Notes: generated from the letters alone by a model not told the origin. A DNA stretch of 64,000 bases from Rhodothermales bacterium (GCA_024711125.1 JANJTM010000025.1:62001-126000), one strand, 5' to 3'; numbered from the stretch's first letter, positions 24,028-34,053 are shown. Translations and numbers: made by a program.

Positions 24028-25692
24028 ATGAACCGTTCTTTCGAGGGGCTCGGACTCGAGTCCCCTGTCGTCGCCACGCTCGTCGAGCGCGGCTATTCCG
24101 AGCCTACGCCCATCCAGGCGGCGCTCATCCCCGTACTTCTCGACGGTCGCGACGCCATCGGCCAGGCGCCGACGGGCACCGGAAAGACGGCGGCCTTCTC
24201 GCTTCCGATCGTGCAGCGCGTGACCCCGGGCGCGGGCCCCGTGCAGGCGCTCGTGCTGGCTCCCACGCGCGAACTCGCGATCCAGGTGGCCGACACGATG
24301 TTTGCCTACGGCCGTTCGTCGGGCCTGCGCGTCCTGCCCATCTTCGGCGGGCAGGCGTACAATCGCCAGATGAGCCGGCTGCGCACGGGCGTCGATGTCG
24401 TGGTCGGAACACCCGGCCGCCTGCTCGACCTGAGCCGGCAGGGCGCGCTGGACCTCTCATCGGTCGCTACCGTCGTACTCGACGAGGCCGACGAGATGCT
24501 GTCGATGGGGTTCATCGAGGATATCGAGGCGATTCTCGACCTCACGCCCGAGTCGCGCCAGACGGTGCTGATGTCGGCGACGATGCCGGCGCCCATCCGC
24601 AGGCTCGCCACGAAGTACCTGCGCGACGCCGTGTCGTGTGCCGTGGAAGCCGATCGGGCGAAGCCGGTCGTGCGCGAAAGGGCGTTTCTCGTCAACCACC
24701 AGGACAAGGTGGCGGCGATCACCCGGCTCTTCGAGGCCGAGGAAGTGGCCTGCGCGCTGATTTTCGCGAAGACGCGCGCCGGTACCGAGGACCTCGCGGC
24801 CGACCTGGTCGCGCGCGGCATCGCCGCCGAGGCGCTTCACGGCAACCTGTCGCAGGACGCGCGCAGTCGTATCGTGCAGCGCCTGCGGGACGGCGGCATC
24901 AAGGTACTGGTCGGAACCGACGTCGCGGCGCGTGGGCTGGACATCGACGGCATCACGCACGTGGTCAACTTCGAGTTGCCCGCAGACCCCGAGGTCTACG
25001 TGCACCGGATCGGACGCACGGCGCGGGCCGGGCGAGGGGGAGACGCCATCACGCTGTACGCACCGAACGAGACGGGCAAGGTGCGCCGGATCGAGGGATT
25101 TCTCGGGCGGAGGCTCGAGGTGGGCGAATTGCCGACGGTCGAGGCAATCGAGGCGGCGCGCACCCGGATACTCCTCGACAGGGTGGGCGTATGGATCGCG
25201 CGCGGACGCTGCAACGGCGAGCGCGATATCGTGCGGGGCCTGGTCGAAGAGGGTGGAGACGCGGTGGAGATCGCGGCCGCGGCGCTGCGGCTGGCCCGCC
25301 AGGCCGAGTTCCGGCGCCCGGTCGAGGCGATTTCGCCGGTCGTCGACCGGCGCGCGAAGCGGGACAACCGCCGAGAGCGCGCGGCGGACGAGCCGCGCAG
25401 GGCGAAGACACCCGCATCGGGGTTCCGCTCCGAATCGCCGGCCGCATTCGAGCGGCAGGAGGGCATGGTCGCCATGGCGCTCAGCGCGGGTCGCAACAAG
25501 GGTGTCAAGGTCAACCAGGTCGTATCGACACTTGCCCGACACGGCGGACTCGCCGCCGACGCGATCGGCCGCATCTGGATCGAGGATCGGCGAACCGTCG
25601 TCGCGGTGCGGGAGTCGGAGGTCGCGAGGCTGCTCGGCAAGACGGGCGAGCTGCGCGTGGGCTCGCTGCGGCTGGACGTGGACCTGGCCTGA
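24028..25692 (+). CDS. DEAD-box RNA helicase with DbpA-type RNA-binding domain
   Basis: 554 residues from ATG 24028 (MNRSFEGLGLESPV); the open frame extends upstream but lacks helicase sequence. Motifs: Q motif EPTPIQAALIP, Walker [21 protein letters not shown] in VLDEADEMLS, SAT in LMSATMP, and [14 protein letters not shown] basic linker (RRAKRDNRRERAADEPRRAKT) leads to a C-terminal domain of about 75 residues (MVAMALSAGRNKGVKVNQVV, IWIEDRRTVVAV) that matches the DbpA RNA-binding fold. Such DeaD/CsdA-like enzymes remodel ribosomal or mRNA structure, often at low temperature. Confidence 0.93.
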   Translation: MNRSFEGLGLESPVVATLVERGYSEPTPIQAALIPVLLDGRDAIGQAPTGTGKTAAFSLPIVQRVTPGAGPVQALVLAPTRELAIQVADTMFAYGRSSGLRVLPIFGGQAYNRQMSRLRTGVDVVVGTPGRLLDLSRQGALDLSSVATVVLDEADEMLSMGFIEDIEAILDLTPESRQTVLMSATMPAPIRRLATKYLRDAVSCAVEADRAKPVVRERAFLVNHQDKVAAITRLFEAEEVACALIFAKTRAGTEDLAADLVARGIAAEALHGNLSQDARSRIVQRLRDGGIKVLVGTDVAARGLDIDGITHVVNFELPADPEVYVHRIGRTARAGRGGDAITLYAPNETGKVRRIEGFLGRRLEVGELPTVEAIEAARTRILLDRVGVWIARGRCNGERDIVRGLVEEGGDAVEIAAAALRLARQAEFRRPVEAISPVVDRRAKRDNRRERAADEPRRAKTPASGFRSESPAAFERQEGMVAMALSAGRNKGVKVNQVVSTLARHGGLAADAIGRIWIEDRRTVVAVRESEVARLLGKTGELRVGSLRLDVDLA

Positions 25693-25739
25693 TCGCCCCG
25701 GGGTCCCTCGACTGCAGATCGCGGGATCGGTACGCCGGC

Positions 25740-27377
25740 TCAGCGTACCGCGTACAGGCGCACGAGCTGCATCGCGACGGTGCCGGGGGGGAGTCGCAGG
25801 TGACGACCCTGGTGCGTCTGGTCGCCGTTGAGCCGTCGGCCCGGTACCCACGCCCCGTCGACATATCGGCCCTCCTCGGCGCGATCGATGAAGGCACGAC
25901 CGGCCGCGGCGTCGAGCGGCTCGAACGTGATGGTCACCCCGCTTCCGACGACGAGGAAGGTGTCGTCCGAAAGCGCGAGGGCCAATCCGCCGTGCGTTTC
26001 CGGAGCCTGGGCTTCGCGCGGCGTCCAGGGATCCACGAAGGACACCCGGAACAGGTAGTCACCCAGGACGAATTCCTGGGGCGACTCGTCGAACGACTCG
26101 TCGTACGCCACGGGCGGGCGAAAGCCGGCAATCCGCGGCCCGGTTCCCTGGCGTTCGGTGACCAGTCCTTCGATGGAGGCCAGGGCTTCATACGCCGCCG
26201 CCAGGAGAGCGTCCGAAGGAAGGTCCTCGATGGAGAAGGGGCTGAACCCGATGGCGTCGAGCGCCCCGAACGCGAAGAGCGCATCGGCGACCGCGGTCGA
26301 CGAACCGGCATAGCCCGCCTCGGGAACGAAGAAGGGCTGCCGCGGAAGGTCGTACGCCCGGGCCCATTCGACGAAGTTCGGGAAGTAGATGTCGGGCGCC
26401 AGGAAGTCGATCGAAGGCGCGGCCGTCTTCCACAGGTCGACGAGGTGCGGGAGCGGGCCGGCCGACGGATATTCTCCCGGCTTTCGCCCTGGACGGACCA
26501 GGGCAGCGTTGACGAACATGGGCAGCGGGAGCCTCTCCTTTCCCGCAGCAGCAACCCGCTCGACGTAGCCCGCGAAGTGCCAGGCCATGAAGAGTTCCTC
26601 GGCCCGCTCGTCGGTTCCGAACACCTCCGGCCACGTGCCGTGGGTCCGGTTACCCATTGCAGCCCATGCGGTCGCGAGTGCCGGATGAAGAGGTGGGCCA
26701 GGTGCGGAAAGCCTGTCCAGGAGCGCATGCGGTACCGGCGACCACCACGCCGACTCGGCGGCGGGCGAACGGTCCCGGGCCTCCGGGATCATTCCGACCT
26801 CGTTCTCGACCTGGACCATGAGGACGGTGTGCCGCTCCGCGTCGACGCTAGCCAGGTGCCGCATCAAGGCGGCGAATGCGCGCGCGTCGGCCTCGACGTT
26901 CTCGGGGGCGAAGGGCGTAAGGATGTCGAGCGGCGATCCGTCCGACGTGCGGGCCCTCGGAAAACGTGCCGGGTCGCGTTTGACCCACGACGGCGCATAC
27001 GTCGACATGCTGTTCTTCCAGCTTCCGAACCAGAGCAGGACGAGCCGCAGGTCGTGGCGCCGGGCTCCCGCAAGCAGCGTATCGACCGTCGAGAAATCGA
27101 ACGCGGCCTCGACCGGCTCGACGAGTTCCCAGTAGACGGGCGCCAGCACGGTATTCAGCCCTGCAGCGCGCAGCCGCGGCCAGATGGGTGCCAGCGTGGC
27201 GGGATCGGAGGCGGTCGAGTTGCCCAGTTCCCCCGCGAGCAGCAGGAAGGGCCTCCCATCGGCGTGGAGCTGCACGGTCTCGCCGCGCGTCACGAGCCGA
27301 GGCACGGCGGTCTGCGCCGAGGCCTGCAGGGCCGGGATGCAGAGGAGGGTCAGTAGCGCGGCGATCCGGGTATTCAT
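25740..27377 (-). CDS. secreted beta-galactosidase-like glycoside hydrolase (DUF5597 type)
   Basis: 545 residues from ATG 27377, which overlaps the upstream permease stop by 4 nt. Signal peptide MNTRIAALLTLLCIPALQASAQ. A TIM-barrel domain like GH35/GH42 follows: LLLAGELGNSTASD, NTVLAPVYWELVEP, proposed acid/base Glu in VQVENEVG (about residue 193) and nucleophile Glu in FFVPEAGYAG (about 351). The C-terminal part is a beta-sandwich domain like DUF5597. It probably removes terminal beta-galactosyl or related sugars in the periplasm. The substrate cannot be told from the sequence. Confidence 0.85.
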   Translation of the reverse strand: MNTRIAALLTLLCIPALQASAQTAVPRLVTRGETVQLHADGRPFLLLAGELGNSTASDPATLAPIWPRLRAAGLNTVLAPVYWELVEPVEAAFDFSTVDTLLAGARRHDLRLVLLWFGSWKNSMSTYAPSWVKRDPARFPRARTSDGSPLDILTPFAPENVEADARAFAALMRHLASVDAERHTVLMVQVENEVGMIPEARDRSPAAESAWWSPVPHALLDRLSAPGPPLHPALATAWAAMGNRTHGTWPEVFGTDERAEELFMAWHFAGYVERVAAAGKERLPLPMFVNAALVRPGRKPGEYPSAGPLPHLVDLWKTAAPSIDFLAPDIYFPNFVEWARAYDLPRQPFFVPEAGYAGSSTAVADALFAFGALDAIGFSPFSIEDLPSDALLAAAYEALASIEGLVTERQGTGPRIAGFRPPVAYDESFDESPQEFVLGDYLFRVSFVDPWTPREAQAPETHGGLALALSDDTFLVVGSGVTITFEPLDAAAGRAFIDRAEEGRYVDGAWVPGRRLNGDQTHQGRHLRLPPGTVAMQLVRLYAVR

Positions 27378-28483
27378 GCCGCCGGCGGGGAGGGCGTCTC
27401 GTTGCGGGCCGCGATCTGCCGTGCCGTCGGCGGTAACGAGTCGGCAAACGCCACGCCGTACTGGTCCCAGACGGCCAGGAACAGCGCCACGACGATCGGG
27501 CCGAGGATGAAGCCGACCATGCCGAAGACATAGATGCCCCCTATGGTACCGAGCAGTACCAGCAGGTCGGGCATCTCGGTGTCCTTTCCGACCAGCCGAG
27601 GACGAAGGAAGTTGTCGACCGTGCCGACGACGAGTCCGCACCAGAGGGCCAGCGCGATGGCCGATCCGGTCGAGCCGATGAGCCAGAGGTAGATGACGGC
27701 CGGGATCCAGACGAGGGCGCCGCCCACGGCCGGGATGACCGAGAGCACGATCATGACGGTAGTCCAGAACGCCCATCCCGGCACGCCCAGCGCCAGGAAC
27801 GCAAGCCCCGACATCACGCCCTGGAGGATGGCGATGATGACCGAGCCCTTCAGTACGGCGCGGGACACCGACATGAAGCGACCGACGAGGTCCTGCTCGG
27901 CTTCGTTGGACAGCGGAATGAAATACAGGATCCGGTCGAGGATGCGGTCGCCGTCGATGAGAAAGAAGTAGACGGCGTACAGCATGACGAACGCGAGGAG
28001 GAAGAACCGCGCCGTGCCCTCGGAGAAACCCACGGCCTGGTCGGCCAGGAACGCGCCGATGGTCGAGGCGAACTCGGCCGCCTTGCCCAGCAATTCCTCG
28101 CTGCTCGGAAGCAGGTCCTCGCTCAGGGGAATCCGTGAGAGCAGCTCGTCCAGGAATCCCGGGTGCGCGAGTTGCTGTTCGATCCACGGTCGTGCGCCCG
28201 CGCTGATCGACAGGGCCTGGGAAACGACGATTCCCAGGAATGCCGAGGCGGGTACCGCGACCACCACCACGATGAGCAGGAGGGTGGTTACGGCGGCGAG
28301 GCGGATTCGGCCGCGGAATAGCGTCGTGAGGCGGTCGTGCCAGGGCTTCGTGAGCCCGGTCACGATCGCCGCCAGGAGGAGGGCTACGAGGAAGCTGCGG
28401 ATGATGAGCAGGAACGCGATCGAGATCGCGAATACCAGCAGAAGGAGGAACGCCCTGCGGAAGCGTTCGTCGGGAGGGTTCAC
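27374..28483 (-). CDS. AI-2E/PerM-family transporter
   Basis: 369 residues with about seven to eight hydrophobic segments, first FLLLLVFAISIAFLLIIRSFLVALLLAAIV. The family phrases VIPAVGGALVWIPAVIYLW and DNFLRPRLVGKDTEMPDLLVLLGTIGGIYVFGMVGFILGPIVVALF are clear. Members export or exchange small molecules, and some act as Na+/H+ antiporters or AI-2 exporters; the substrate is unresolved. The stop overlaps the start of the glycoside hydrolase gene, so the two are co-translated. Confidence 0.9.
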   Translation of the reverse strand: MNPPDERFRRAFLLLLVFAISIAFLLIIRSFLVALLLAAIVTGLTKPWHDRLTTLFRGRIRLAAVTTLLLIVVVVAVPASAFLGIVVSQALSISAGARPWIEQQLAHPGFLDELLSRIPLSEDLLPSSEELLGKAAEFASTIGAFLADQAVGFSEGTARFFLLAFVMLYAVYFFLIDGDRILDRILYFIPLSNEAEQDLVGRFMSVSRAVLKGSVIIAILQGVMSGLAFLALGVPGWAFWTTVMIVLSVIPAVGGALVWIPAVIYLWLIGSTGSAIALALWCGLVVGTVDNFLRPRLVGKDTEMPDLLVLLGTIGGIYVFGMVGFILGPIVVALFLAVWDQYGVAFADSLPPTARQIAARNETPSPPAA

Positions 28484-28561
28484 GGTGGTACGCGTTGGTC
28501 GGGTCGCAATAAAGGGCGCGCGCGGCGACCGCGCAATGCGACACGCCGACGGCCGCGTCGA

Positions 28562-29779
28562 TCAGCGTGGAAGGAGGACGAACGATCGGGCCGATCGCCG
28601 AGCGCCCGAGTCGATGACCAGGAAGTGGAGGCCCGCGGCGAATCCGTCCAGATCGATCTCGAACGAGCCCGGTTGCAGGGGGACGGCGAGCAGCGTACGT
28701 CCAAGAACGTCGATGATGCGCGCGGCGGGCTCCCGCGCAGCAAGGCAGGACGGCTCGACGCGCACGCGAAGCGCCGCCGGGACGCTTTCCAGTTCGAGAC
28801 ACGTTTCGGCAGCGGGGCGCGGAGCGGGACGCGAGTCCAGAACGAGCCCGTACTGCCGGGCCAGGAAGGCTTCCAGCACCGAGGCGGTGGCCAACGCGAG
28901 GCTGCGGATATTCGCCGGCGTGTCGCGGAGCCCGGGGCCCGGGGCCTCGATCTGCACGGCGTCCACCGTGCCCCCGTCCCTCGACCCGTGGCGCTGCGTG
29001 ATGTATCCGCCCGTGAAATAGGCCTCTCCGGGACCCGGAAACGGGTCCTGCGCCGACGGCACCGCGGGTATGCCGCGGTCGGCGAAGAGCGTTCCCATCG
29101 CGTCGGGGCCGCGAACGAGCGCCGCGAGGCCGCCCGTGCGTTCGGCGAGGGCTCGGAGGCTTGACCGGCCGTAGAGCGAGTTCAGCCCGTCGGGGGTGCG
29201 GCTCAGGTCGATGGCCGACAGGAGGATACCGAGTTCGAGCCGACGTATCGGGTGCCCGTGCCCGTGCAGGTCGATCAGCAGCCCGCGTCCGTACCGGGCC
29301 TCGACATCGGCCCGGGCTTCCTCCACGGCCGCGTGGAATGCAGCCCAGGCCGATTCGGCGTGAGGATCCCCGTCGGCCGCCTCGACGATTTCGCGGTTGG
29401 CGTCGAGCTTGCGGCGGGCCAGGAGGTTGATCACGAGGTATGGACGCCGGCCGGTCGCCCGCTCGAACGCGTCGGCGGTTTCGCGCGCCCATTCCTGGGT
29501 TCCGCCGTCATTGCCGAGGATACAGGCGTCGCAGGAGCGATCGGCGAGGCTGTCGGGTGCCAGGTGGCCCCCATGGGGCGACGTCAGGATGATCGGAAGC
29601 CCGCCCTTTTCGGCCAGTACGAAGGGGTGCGGCGGGCCGAGCGGTTGGGCGAGGCCGTCGCCGGCCGACGCGGCGAGCGCCCACAGGACGGCGAGGGCCG
29701 CTCGCGCGTACCACGCCCGTGGGTCCGCAGCCGTCCGGACCGGACGGGCGGAAGCGCCGTGGATGGGCCGCGGGTTCAT
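28562..29779 (-). CDS. N-formylglutamate amidohydrolase-like protein with T9SS-like tail
   Basis: 405 residues from ATG 29779, overlapping the SUI1 gene stop by 4 nt. A long, Arg-containing leader ends in the hydrophobic ALAVLWALAASAGDGLAQ, a signal peptide. The domain at about 55-320 has SPHGGHLAPDSLADR, NLLARRKLDANRE and LLIDLHGHGHPIRR, matching the metal-binding motifs of the N-formylglutamate amidohydrolase fold. Residues 330-405 (ARIIDVLGRTL, FAAGLHFLVI, ARSFVLLPR) look like a T9SS type A sorting domain, though the usual PNP phrase is missing. It probably acts as a secreted amidase; the substrate is unknown. Confidence 0.7.
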   Translation of the reverse strand: MNPRPIHGASARPVRTAADPRAWYARAALAVLWALAASAGDGLAQPLGPPHPFVLAEKGGLPIILTSPHGGHLAPDSLADRSCDACILGNDGGTQEWARETADAFERATGRRPYLVINLLARRKLDANREIVEAADGDPHAESAWAAFHAAVEEARADVEARYGRGLLIDLHGHGHPIRRLELGILLSAIDLSRTPDGLNSLYGRSSLRALAERTGGLAALVRGPDAMGTLFADRGIPAVPSAQDPFPGPGEAYFTGGYITQRHGSRDGGTVDAVQIEAPGPGLRDTPANIRSLALATASVLEAFLARQYGLVLDSRPAPRPAAETCLELESVPAALRVRVEPSCLAAREPAARIIDVLGRTLLAVPLQPGSFEIDLDGFAAGLHFLVIDSGARRSARSFVLLPR

Positions 29780-30129
29780 CCCCCCGACCGCTTGACGTCC
29801 CAGCCGAACTTCAGCAGTTCGGCGACGATCCTGTCGCGGTGGTCGCCCTGGATCTCGATGACGCCGTCCTTGACGGTACCGCCCGAGCCGCACTTCTTCT
29901 TGAGTTCGCTCCCGAGCTTCTCCAGCGCGTCGCCGCGAAGCGGGACCCCCGTGACCACCGTCACGCCCGCGCCCTTCCGCCCCGAGGTCTCCCGGCCGAC
30001 GCGCACCTTGCCCGAACCGGGAGGCGCATCACGCTGCGTGCAGCCACCCTTGTGCCAGGGTTTGCCGCAGTTCGGGCAGATGCGGCCCGATTCGGTGGAA
30101 TAGACGAGCGAACCGAGGTTCCGACCCAT
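29776..30129 (-). CDS. SUI1/YciH-family translation initiation factor
   Basis: 117 residues from ATG 30129 (MGRNLGSLVYSTE). A zinc-finger-like segment (RICPNCGKPWHKGGC) precedes the SUI1 domain: KVRVGRETSGRKGAGVTVVTGVP, LGSELKKKCGSGGTVKDGVIEIQGDHRDRI, LLKFGWDVKRSGG. Bacterial members are thought to influence start-codon selection, by analogy with eIF1, but the role is not well settled. It lies 62 nt after the RhlE-type helicase and overlaps the amidohydrolase gene. Confidence 0.93.
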   Translation of the reverse strand: MGRNLGSLVYSTESGRICPNCGKPWHKGGCTQRDAPPGSGKVRVGRETSGRKGAGVTVVTGVPLRGDALEKLGSELKKKCGSGGTVKDGVIEIQGDHRDRIVAELLKFGWDVKRSGG

Positions 30130-30191
30130 GGCGCGGGGAAGGGTGAACCCCGGGCGAACGCCGGGCCGGTGGCCCGGGTTCGCCCGCAGGT

Positions 30192-31430
30192 TCAACGGCG
30201 GCGACCCCGCGGCTGTCCGGAGCGCGGCGCCGAGGTGGCAGGAGCCGCGGACGGGGCCGAGCGGACGGATCCGGCGTGCATGCGCGCGATGCGGTCGTCG
30301 TGGAACGCGTGTTCCGCGTGGATCTCGACGGCGCGGCGGATCGTCTTCTCGATGTCCCTCAGGAACGGCACTTCCTCGGCGTCGCAGAACGAGAGGGCGA
30401 TGCCGTCGGCCCCGGCGCGTGCCGTGCGGCCGATGCGGTGCACGTAGCTCTCGGGGATGTTCGGAAGGTCGAAGTTGATGACGTGGCTGACGTCGTCGAT
30501 GTCGATGCCGCGCGAGGCGATGTCGGTCGCGACGAGCGCACGCAGGCTGCCGGCCTTGAAGTCCTCGAGCGCCCGCTGGCGGGCATTCTGCGACTTGTTG
30601 CCGTGGATCGCGTCCGACGGCACGCCCTGCTGCGCGAGGTACTTGGCGACGCGGTTGGCCCCGCTCTTCGTGCGGGTGAACACGATCGCGCGATCCAGCG
30701 AGGGATCGCGGAAGAGGTCGTTCAGGAGTTCGCGCTTGTCGTCCTTCCGAACGAACAGGACGCGCTGCTCGACGCGGTCGGCCGTCGTCGCGGCCGGACG
30801 CACCTCGATGCGCCGGGCATCGGTGAGGATCTGCTCGGCGAGGTGGGTGATCGCCGGTGGCATGGTGGCCGAGAAGAACAGGGTCTGCCGCTGCGAGGGC
30901 AGCTTGGCCACGACCTTGCGTACGTCGTGAATGAAGCCCATGTCGAGCATGCGGTCGGCCTCGTCCAGCACGAAGATCTCGATCCTGTCGAGCGAGATGA
31001 AGCCCTGGCCCATGAGGTCTAGCAGGCGGCCCGGGGTGGCGACGAGGGTTTCGACGCCGCGGCGCACGGCCTGGACCTGTCCATGCTGGCTCACGCCGCC
31101 GAAGATGACGGTGTGGTGCTGGCGCATGTGGCGCCCGTAGGTCGAGAACGACTCGCCGATCTGGATGGCCAGCTCGCGGGTCGGCGTGAGGATCAGGGCG
31201 CGGGGTTTGCCCGGAAGGGGCCGGGCCGTCGACTCGCCGAGCCGCTGGAGCATCGGGAGGGTAAAGGCAGCGGTCTTTCCGGTGCCGGTCTGGGCGATGC
31301 CCAGGACGTCGCGGGCCTTGAGGACGAACGGAATCGCCTGGGCCTGGTTGGGGGTGGGGGTGGAGTAGCCTTCGGCCGACACGGCGCGAAGGAGGGGCTC
31401 CGAAAGCCCCAGATCGGAAAACGTACTCAA
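30192..31430 (-). CDS. RhlE-type DEAD-box RNA helicase
   Basis: 412 residues. Motifs: [18 protein letters not shown] motif [52 protein letters not shown], and [10 protein letters not shown]. The C-terminal tail after the core is short and basic ([12 protein letters not shown]), typical of RhlE. It unwinds RNA duplexes in ribosome assembly or RNA decay. It is the second DEAD-box gene in the window and lacks the DbpA domain of the first. The start is ATG 31430. Confidence 0.93.
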   Translation of the reverse strand: MSTFSDLGLSEPLLRAVSAEGYSTPTPNQAQAIPFVLKARDVLGIAQTGTGKTAAFTLPMLQRLGESTARPLPGKPRALILTPTRELAIQIGESFSTYGRHMRQHHTVIFGGVSQHGQVQAVRRGVETLVATPGRLLDLMGQGFISLDRIEIFVLDEADRMLDMGFIHDVRKVVAKLPSQRQTLFFSATMPPAITHLAEQILTDARRIEVRPAATTADRVEQRVLFVRKDDKRELLNDLFRDPSLDRAIVFTRTKSGANRVAKYLAQQGVPSDAIHGNKSQNARQRALEDFKAGSLRALVATDIASRGIDIDDVSHVINFDLPNIPESYVHRIGRTARAGADGIALSFCDAEEVPFLRDIEKTIRRAVEIHAEHAFHDDRIARMHAGSVRSAPSAAPATSAPRSGQPRGRRR

Positions 31431-31718
31431 GTAAGCGGGAGTGTGGGCCCGCAGTGCCGGGAGGACGGCGCGTCGTTGCGACGTGGAAAACCGGCGGCGC
31501 GGGTGGGAGAGAGGGAACCGTGAGGGCGCGCAGCCGACGGAAGAATGCAGGGTACCCGGGACCTGGCGATCAGAAAACTACCTGGCGCCTACGCGCGGTC
31601 CGTGGGTTCGGGGCCATGATGGGCCGGCTCGATGAATGCGCCGATCGGCTTCCTGTTCCCGCAGTGAGACTGGCGCGATTTCTGCGGAAGGACTCCGGGT
31701 ATCCTATCGACCTACCCT

Positions 31719-33029
31719 GTGACTCTGAACGTTTCCGGACTGGTACGCCGCCACGGCGGTGCCGTGGGTTCGCTCGTCGACCAGGGACTGGTCAGCCTGT
31801 CGAGTTTCGTCACGATTTTTCTCTTCGCGCGGGACCTCGACCCGGAGCACTTCGGCCTGGTGGCGCTCGTGCTGACCGGCGCCCAGATGATCATGGCGCT
31901 CCAGGGCGCCATGGTCGGGGAAGTGCACAACGTCCTGGTCCCCGTTCGGCCGGAACGGGCGAGAGCCACGCTGACCGGTTCGCTGGCGGTCATGCTCATG
32001 GGGCTGGCGGGGGTATTCGCGGTCGTGGGAATCCTCGTCGGCGCGCTGCTCGCGCTGTTCGCTCCCGCTTCGGAATGGAGTACGTTGCCGTTGGCGCTGG
32101 TGGCGATGGCGGTGCCGTGGATGGTCCAGGACGGTGCGCGCCGGATGCTGTACACCGAGCGTCGCATGCCGCTGATCTTTGCGACCGACCTGGTCGCGTA
32201 CGGATTGATGGCCTTCGGTGCCGTGGCCATGACGGTCGGATGGCTGCCCATGACGTTTTCCTCCGCCGTCCTGGTCGTCTTCCTCTCGACCGGTATCGGC
32301 GCGGTGGTGGCTCTCGTCTCGCTGTGGGTATCGGGGGCTCGTATCGTGCTGGGCGAGGTGGGTCCCGATGCCCGCGAAACCTGGTCTATGGCACGCTACC
32401 TGCTCGGCGGCGAGGCGGTCCGTGCCCTGCAGGGCAACGTCACGACGTGGATCGTGGCGGGAGTCGCCGGTCTTCCGGCGATGGGCGCGTACCGGGCCGC
32501 CGTTCAGCTCGTCAACGCACTCAACCCGCTGCAGCAGGCGGTGTCGCTCTGGTGGCCCTCCCTCTCGGCATCCTATTGGGCCCGGCATGGCGGTGCGGCG
32601 TATCGCCGTTGGTATACCGACCGGGCGGTACGCCTCGTGCTCGGTTTCGCGGCTCTCGCCGGGCTGATCGCCGGGGCATCCGAGCCGCTGCTTGAGCTGG
32701 CGTACGGGGCACGCTACGCGGCCTTTCCCATGACGACGCTCGTCATCGTCTCGGCCCTCGGCCGGGTCTTCGTCGTTGCGCGGAACGTCGCGCACATCGG
32801 GCTGGTGTCGGGACACCTGCCCAAGATCGTCGCCGTCGATTCCATGCTGGAGGCCGTGCTGCTCGCGATCGTGGGTATCCCCCTCATCCTGTGGAACGGA
32901 ACCGTCGGCGCCGCCGTGTTCCACGCGATGGCCCCGCTGGTGCTGGGACTGTACGCCTGCGCCTGGTTCACGAAGCTCGACGGGCCCCGGCCGGTGACCG
33001 GCCTGCGGCTGGCGGCGGTGAAGAGCTAA
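31719..33029 (+). CDS. polysaccharide flippase (Wzx-like, MOP superfamily)
   Basis: 436 residues from GTG 31719. About a dozen transmembrane helices are present (GSLVDQGLVSLSSFVTIFLFA, LVALVLTGAQMIMALQG, LMGLAGVFAVVGILVGALLALF, and others). SLVDQGLVSLSSF at the start is a common Wzx opening. It should move a lipid-linked oligosaccharide across the inner membrane. It is the first gene of an eight-gene plus-strand sugar cluster; the next gene starts 31 nt downstream. The 288 bp before it are the likely promoter region, with no clear boxes seen. Confidence 0.85.
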   Translation: MTLNVSGLVRRHGGAVGSLVDQGLVSLSSFVTIFLFARDLDPEHFGLVALVLTGAQMIMALQGAMVGEVHNVLVPVRPERARATLTGSLAVMLMGLAGVFAVVGILVGALLALFAPASEWSTLPLALVAMAVPWMVQDGARRMLYTERRMPLIFATDLVAYGLMAFGAVAMTVGWLPMTFSSAVLVVFLSTGIGAVVALVSLWVSGARIVLGEVGPDARETWSMARYLLGGEAVRALQGNVTTWIVAGVAGLPAMGAYRAAVQLVNALNPLQQAVSLWWPSLSASYWARHGGAAYRRWYTDRAVRLVLGFAALAGLIAGASEPLLELAYGARYAAFPMTTLVIVSALGRVFVVARNVAHIGLVSGHLPKIVAVDSMLEAVLLAIVGIPLILWNGTVGAAVFHAMAPLVLGLYACAWFTKLDGPRPVTGLRLAAVKS

Positions 33030-33060
33030 AGCGGAGAGCGGTGGGGCCGATCCCGTCGGT

Positions 33061-34053
33061 ATGGATCGCAGCCCTCTCCGGATGCCCGAATACCGTCCCT
33101 TCGTCCGCGTCGTCGTGGTCACCTACAGCGGACGCCGGTTCATCGAGCCGTGCGTCGCGTCGTTGGTGAACACCCCGTACCCCGCGATGCGCGTCCTCGT
33201 GGTGGACAACGGATCCACGTACGACGCTTCCGCGGTGGTTCGTGCGCGTTTCGCGGGCGTCGACGTCGAGGCGCTGTCGACGAACGCGGGGTTCACGGGG
33301 GGAGCCAACGCGGGTATCCGCCGGGCGATGGCCGAGCGTGCCCGGTACATCGCCGTGTTCAACGACGATACCGAGATTCGCGACCCGAGGTGGCTGGACG
33401 AGGCCGTCGATCGACTGGAGGCGGACCGTCGGCTGGCCGCGATCGGATTCCGGATGATCGAGTCGGCGGACGATCCGACGGTGCCGGACGACCCGACCCT
33501 GACGTACACCGACTTTCTCAACGGATTCGCGCTCGTTTACCGGGCCGACGCGCTCGCGAAGGTAGGGCTGTACGACGAAACGTACTTCGTCTACTACGAC
33601 GAGACCGACCTCCAGGCAAGGCTCCTTCGGGCCGGCTATACGCTGGGGGCGCTGGATACACCCATCTTCCACCTGGGCGAAGGGACCACGGGCGCAAGCG
33701 AACGGGGCGCCTTCCTGGAAATGCGCAATTCGATCCGGTACAGCATCAAGCACCGCAGTTCGGTGCGGACGGTCGCCCGGATCCTGCGCATCCTCGACGT
33801 GGCCTGCAGCCCCCGCAGCCTGTTCGCCATTCCCGGAAACCACGGCGATGCCCGCATGCGGGGCGACAGCCGGCTGTGGAGCAATTTCCTGCTTCTCGTC
33901 CGTGCCATCGCGTGGAACGTCGCCCATCTGGCGGAGACGACGCGGACGGCACGCAAGGAGCGTCAAAGGGCACGTGCGGCCGTCGATGCCCCGTACCGAC
34001 CCCCTCGCCACCGAAAGCCCCGCGCACGCAACCGATTCACGAACGTCCGATGA
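33061..34053 (+). CDS. family 2 glycosyltransferase
   Basis: 330 residues. GT-A fold: VRVVVVTYSGRRFIEPCVASL, LVVDNGSTYD, NAGFTGGANAGIRRA, and a DxD-like AVFNDDTEIRDP. A later YDETYFVYYDETDLQARL is typical of rhamnosyltransferase-like WbbL relatives. The C terminus is basic (RKERQRARAAVDAPYRPPRHRKPRARN). It adds a sugar to the growing lipid-linked chain; donor and acceptor are unknown. An internal start at Met8 is possible. The stop overlaps the next start by 4 nt. Confidence 0.9.
   Translation: MDRSPLRMPEYRPFVRVVVVTYSGRRFIEPCVASLVNTPYPAMRVLVVDNGSTYDASAVVRARFAGVDVEALSTNAGFTGGANAGIRRAMAERARYIAVFNDDTEIRDPRWLDEAVDRLEADRRLAAIGFRMIESADDPTVPDDPTLTYTDFLNGFALVYRADALAKVGLYDETYFVYYDETDLQARLLRAGYTLGALDTPIFHLGEGTTGASERGAFLEMRNSIRYSIKHRSSVRTVARILRILDVACSPRSLFAIPGNHGDARMRGDSRLWSNFLLLVRAIAWNVAHLAETTRTARKERQRARAAVDAPYRPPRHRKPRARNRFTNVR

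Noticed and set aside
27378-29492. Upstream extension of the glycoside hydrolase frame to 1250 codons
   Set aside because: The extension overlaps the permease and amidohydrolase genes in another frame and is Arg/Pro-rich shadow sequence; the signal peptide starts at 27377.
24028-31430. The two DEAD-box helicases as a defence system
   Set aside because: Both are standard housekeeping RNA helicases (DbpA-domain and RhlE types) with no nuclease or defence partner beside them.
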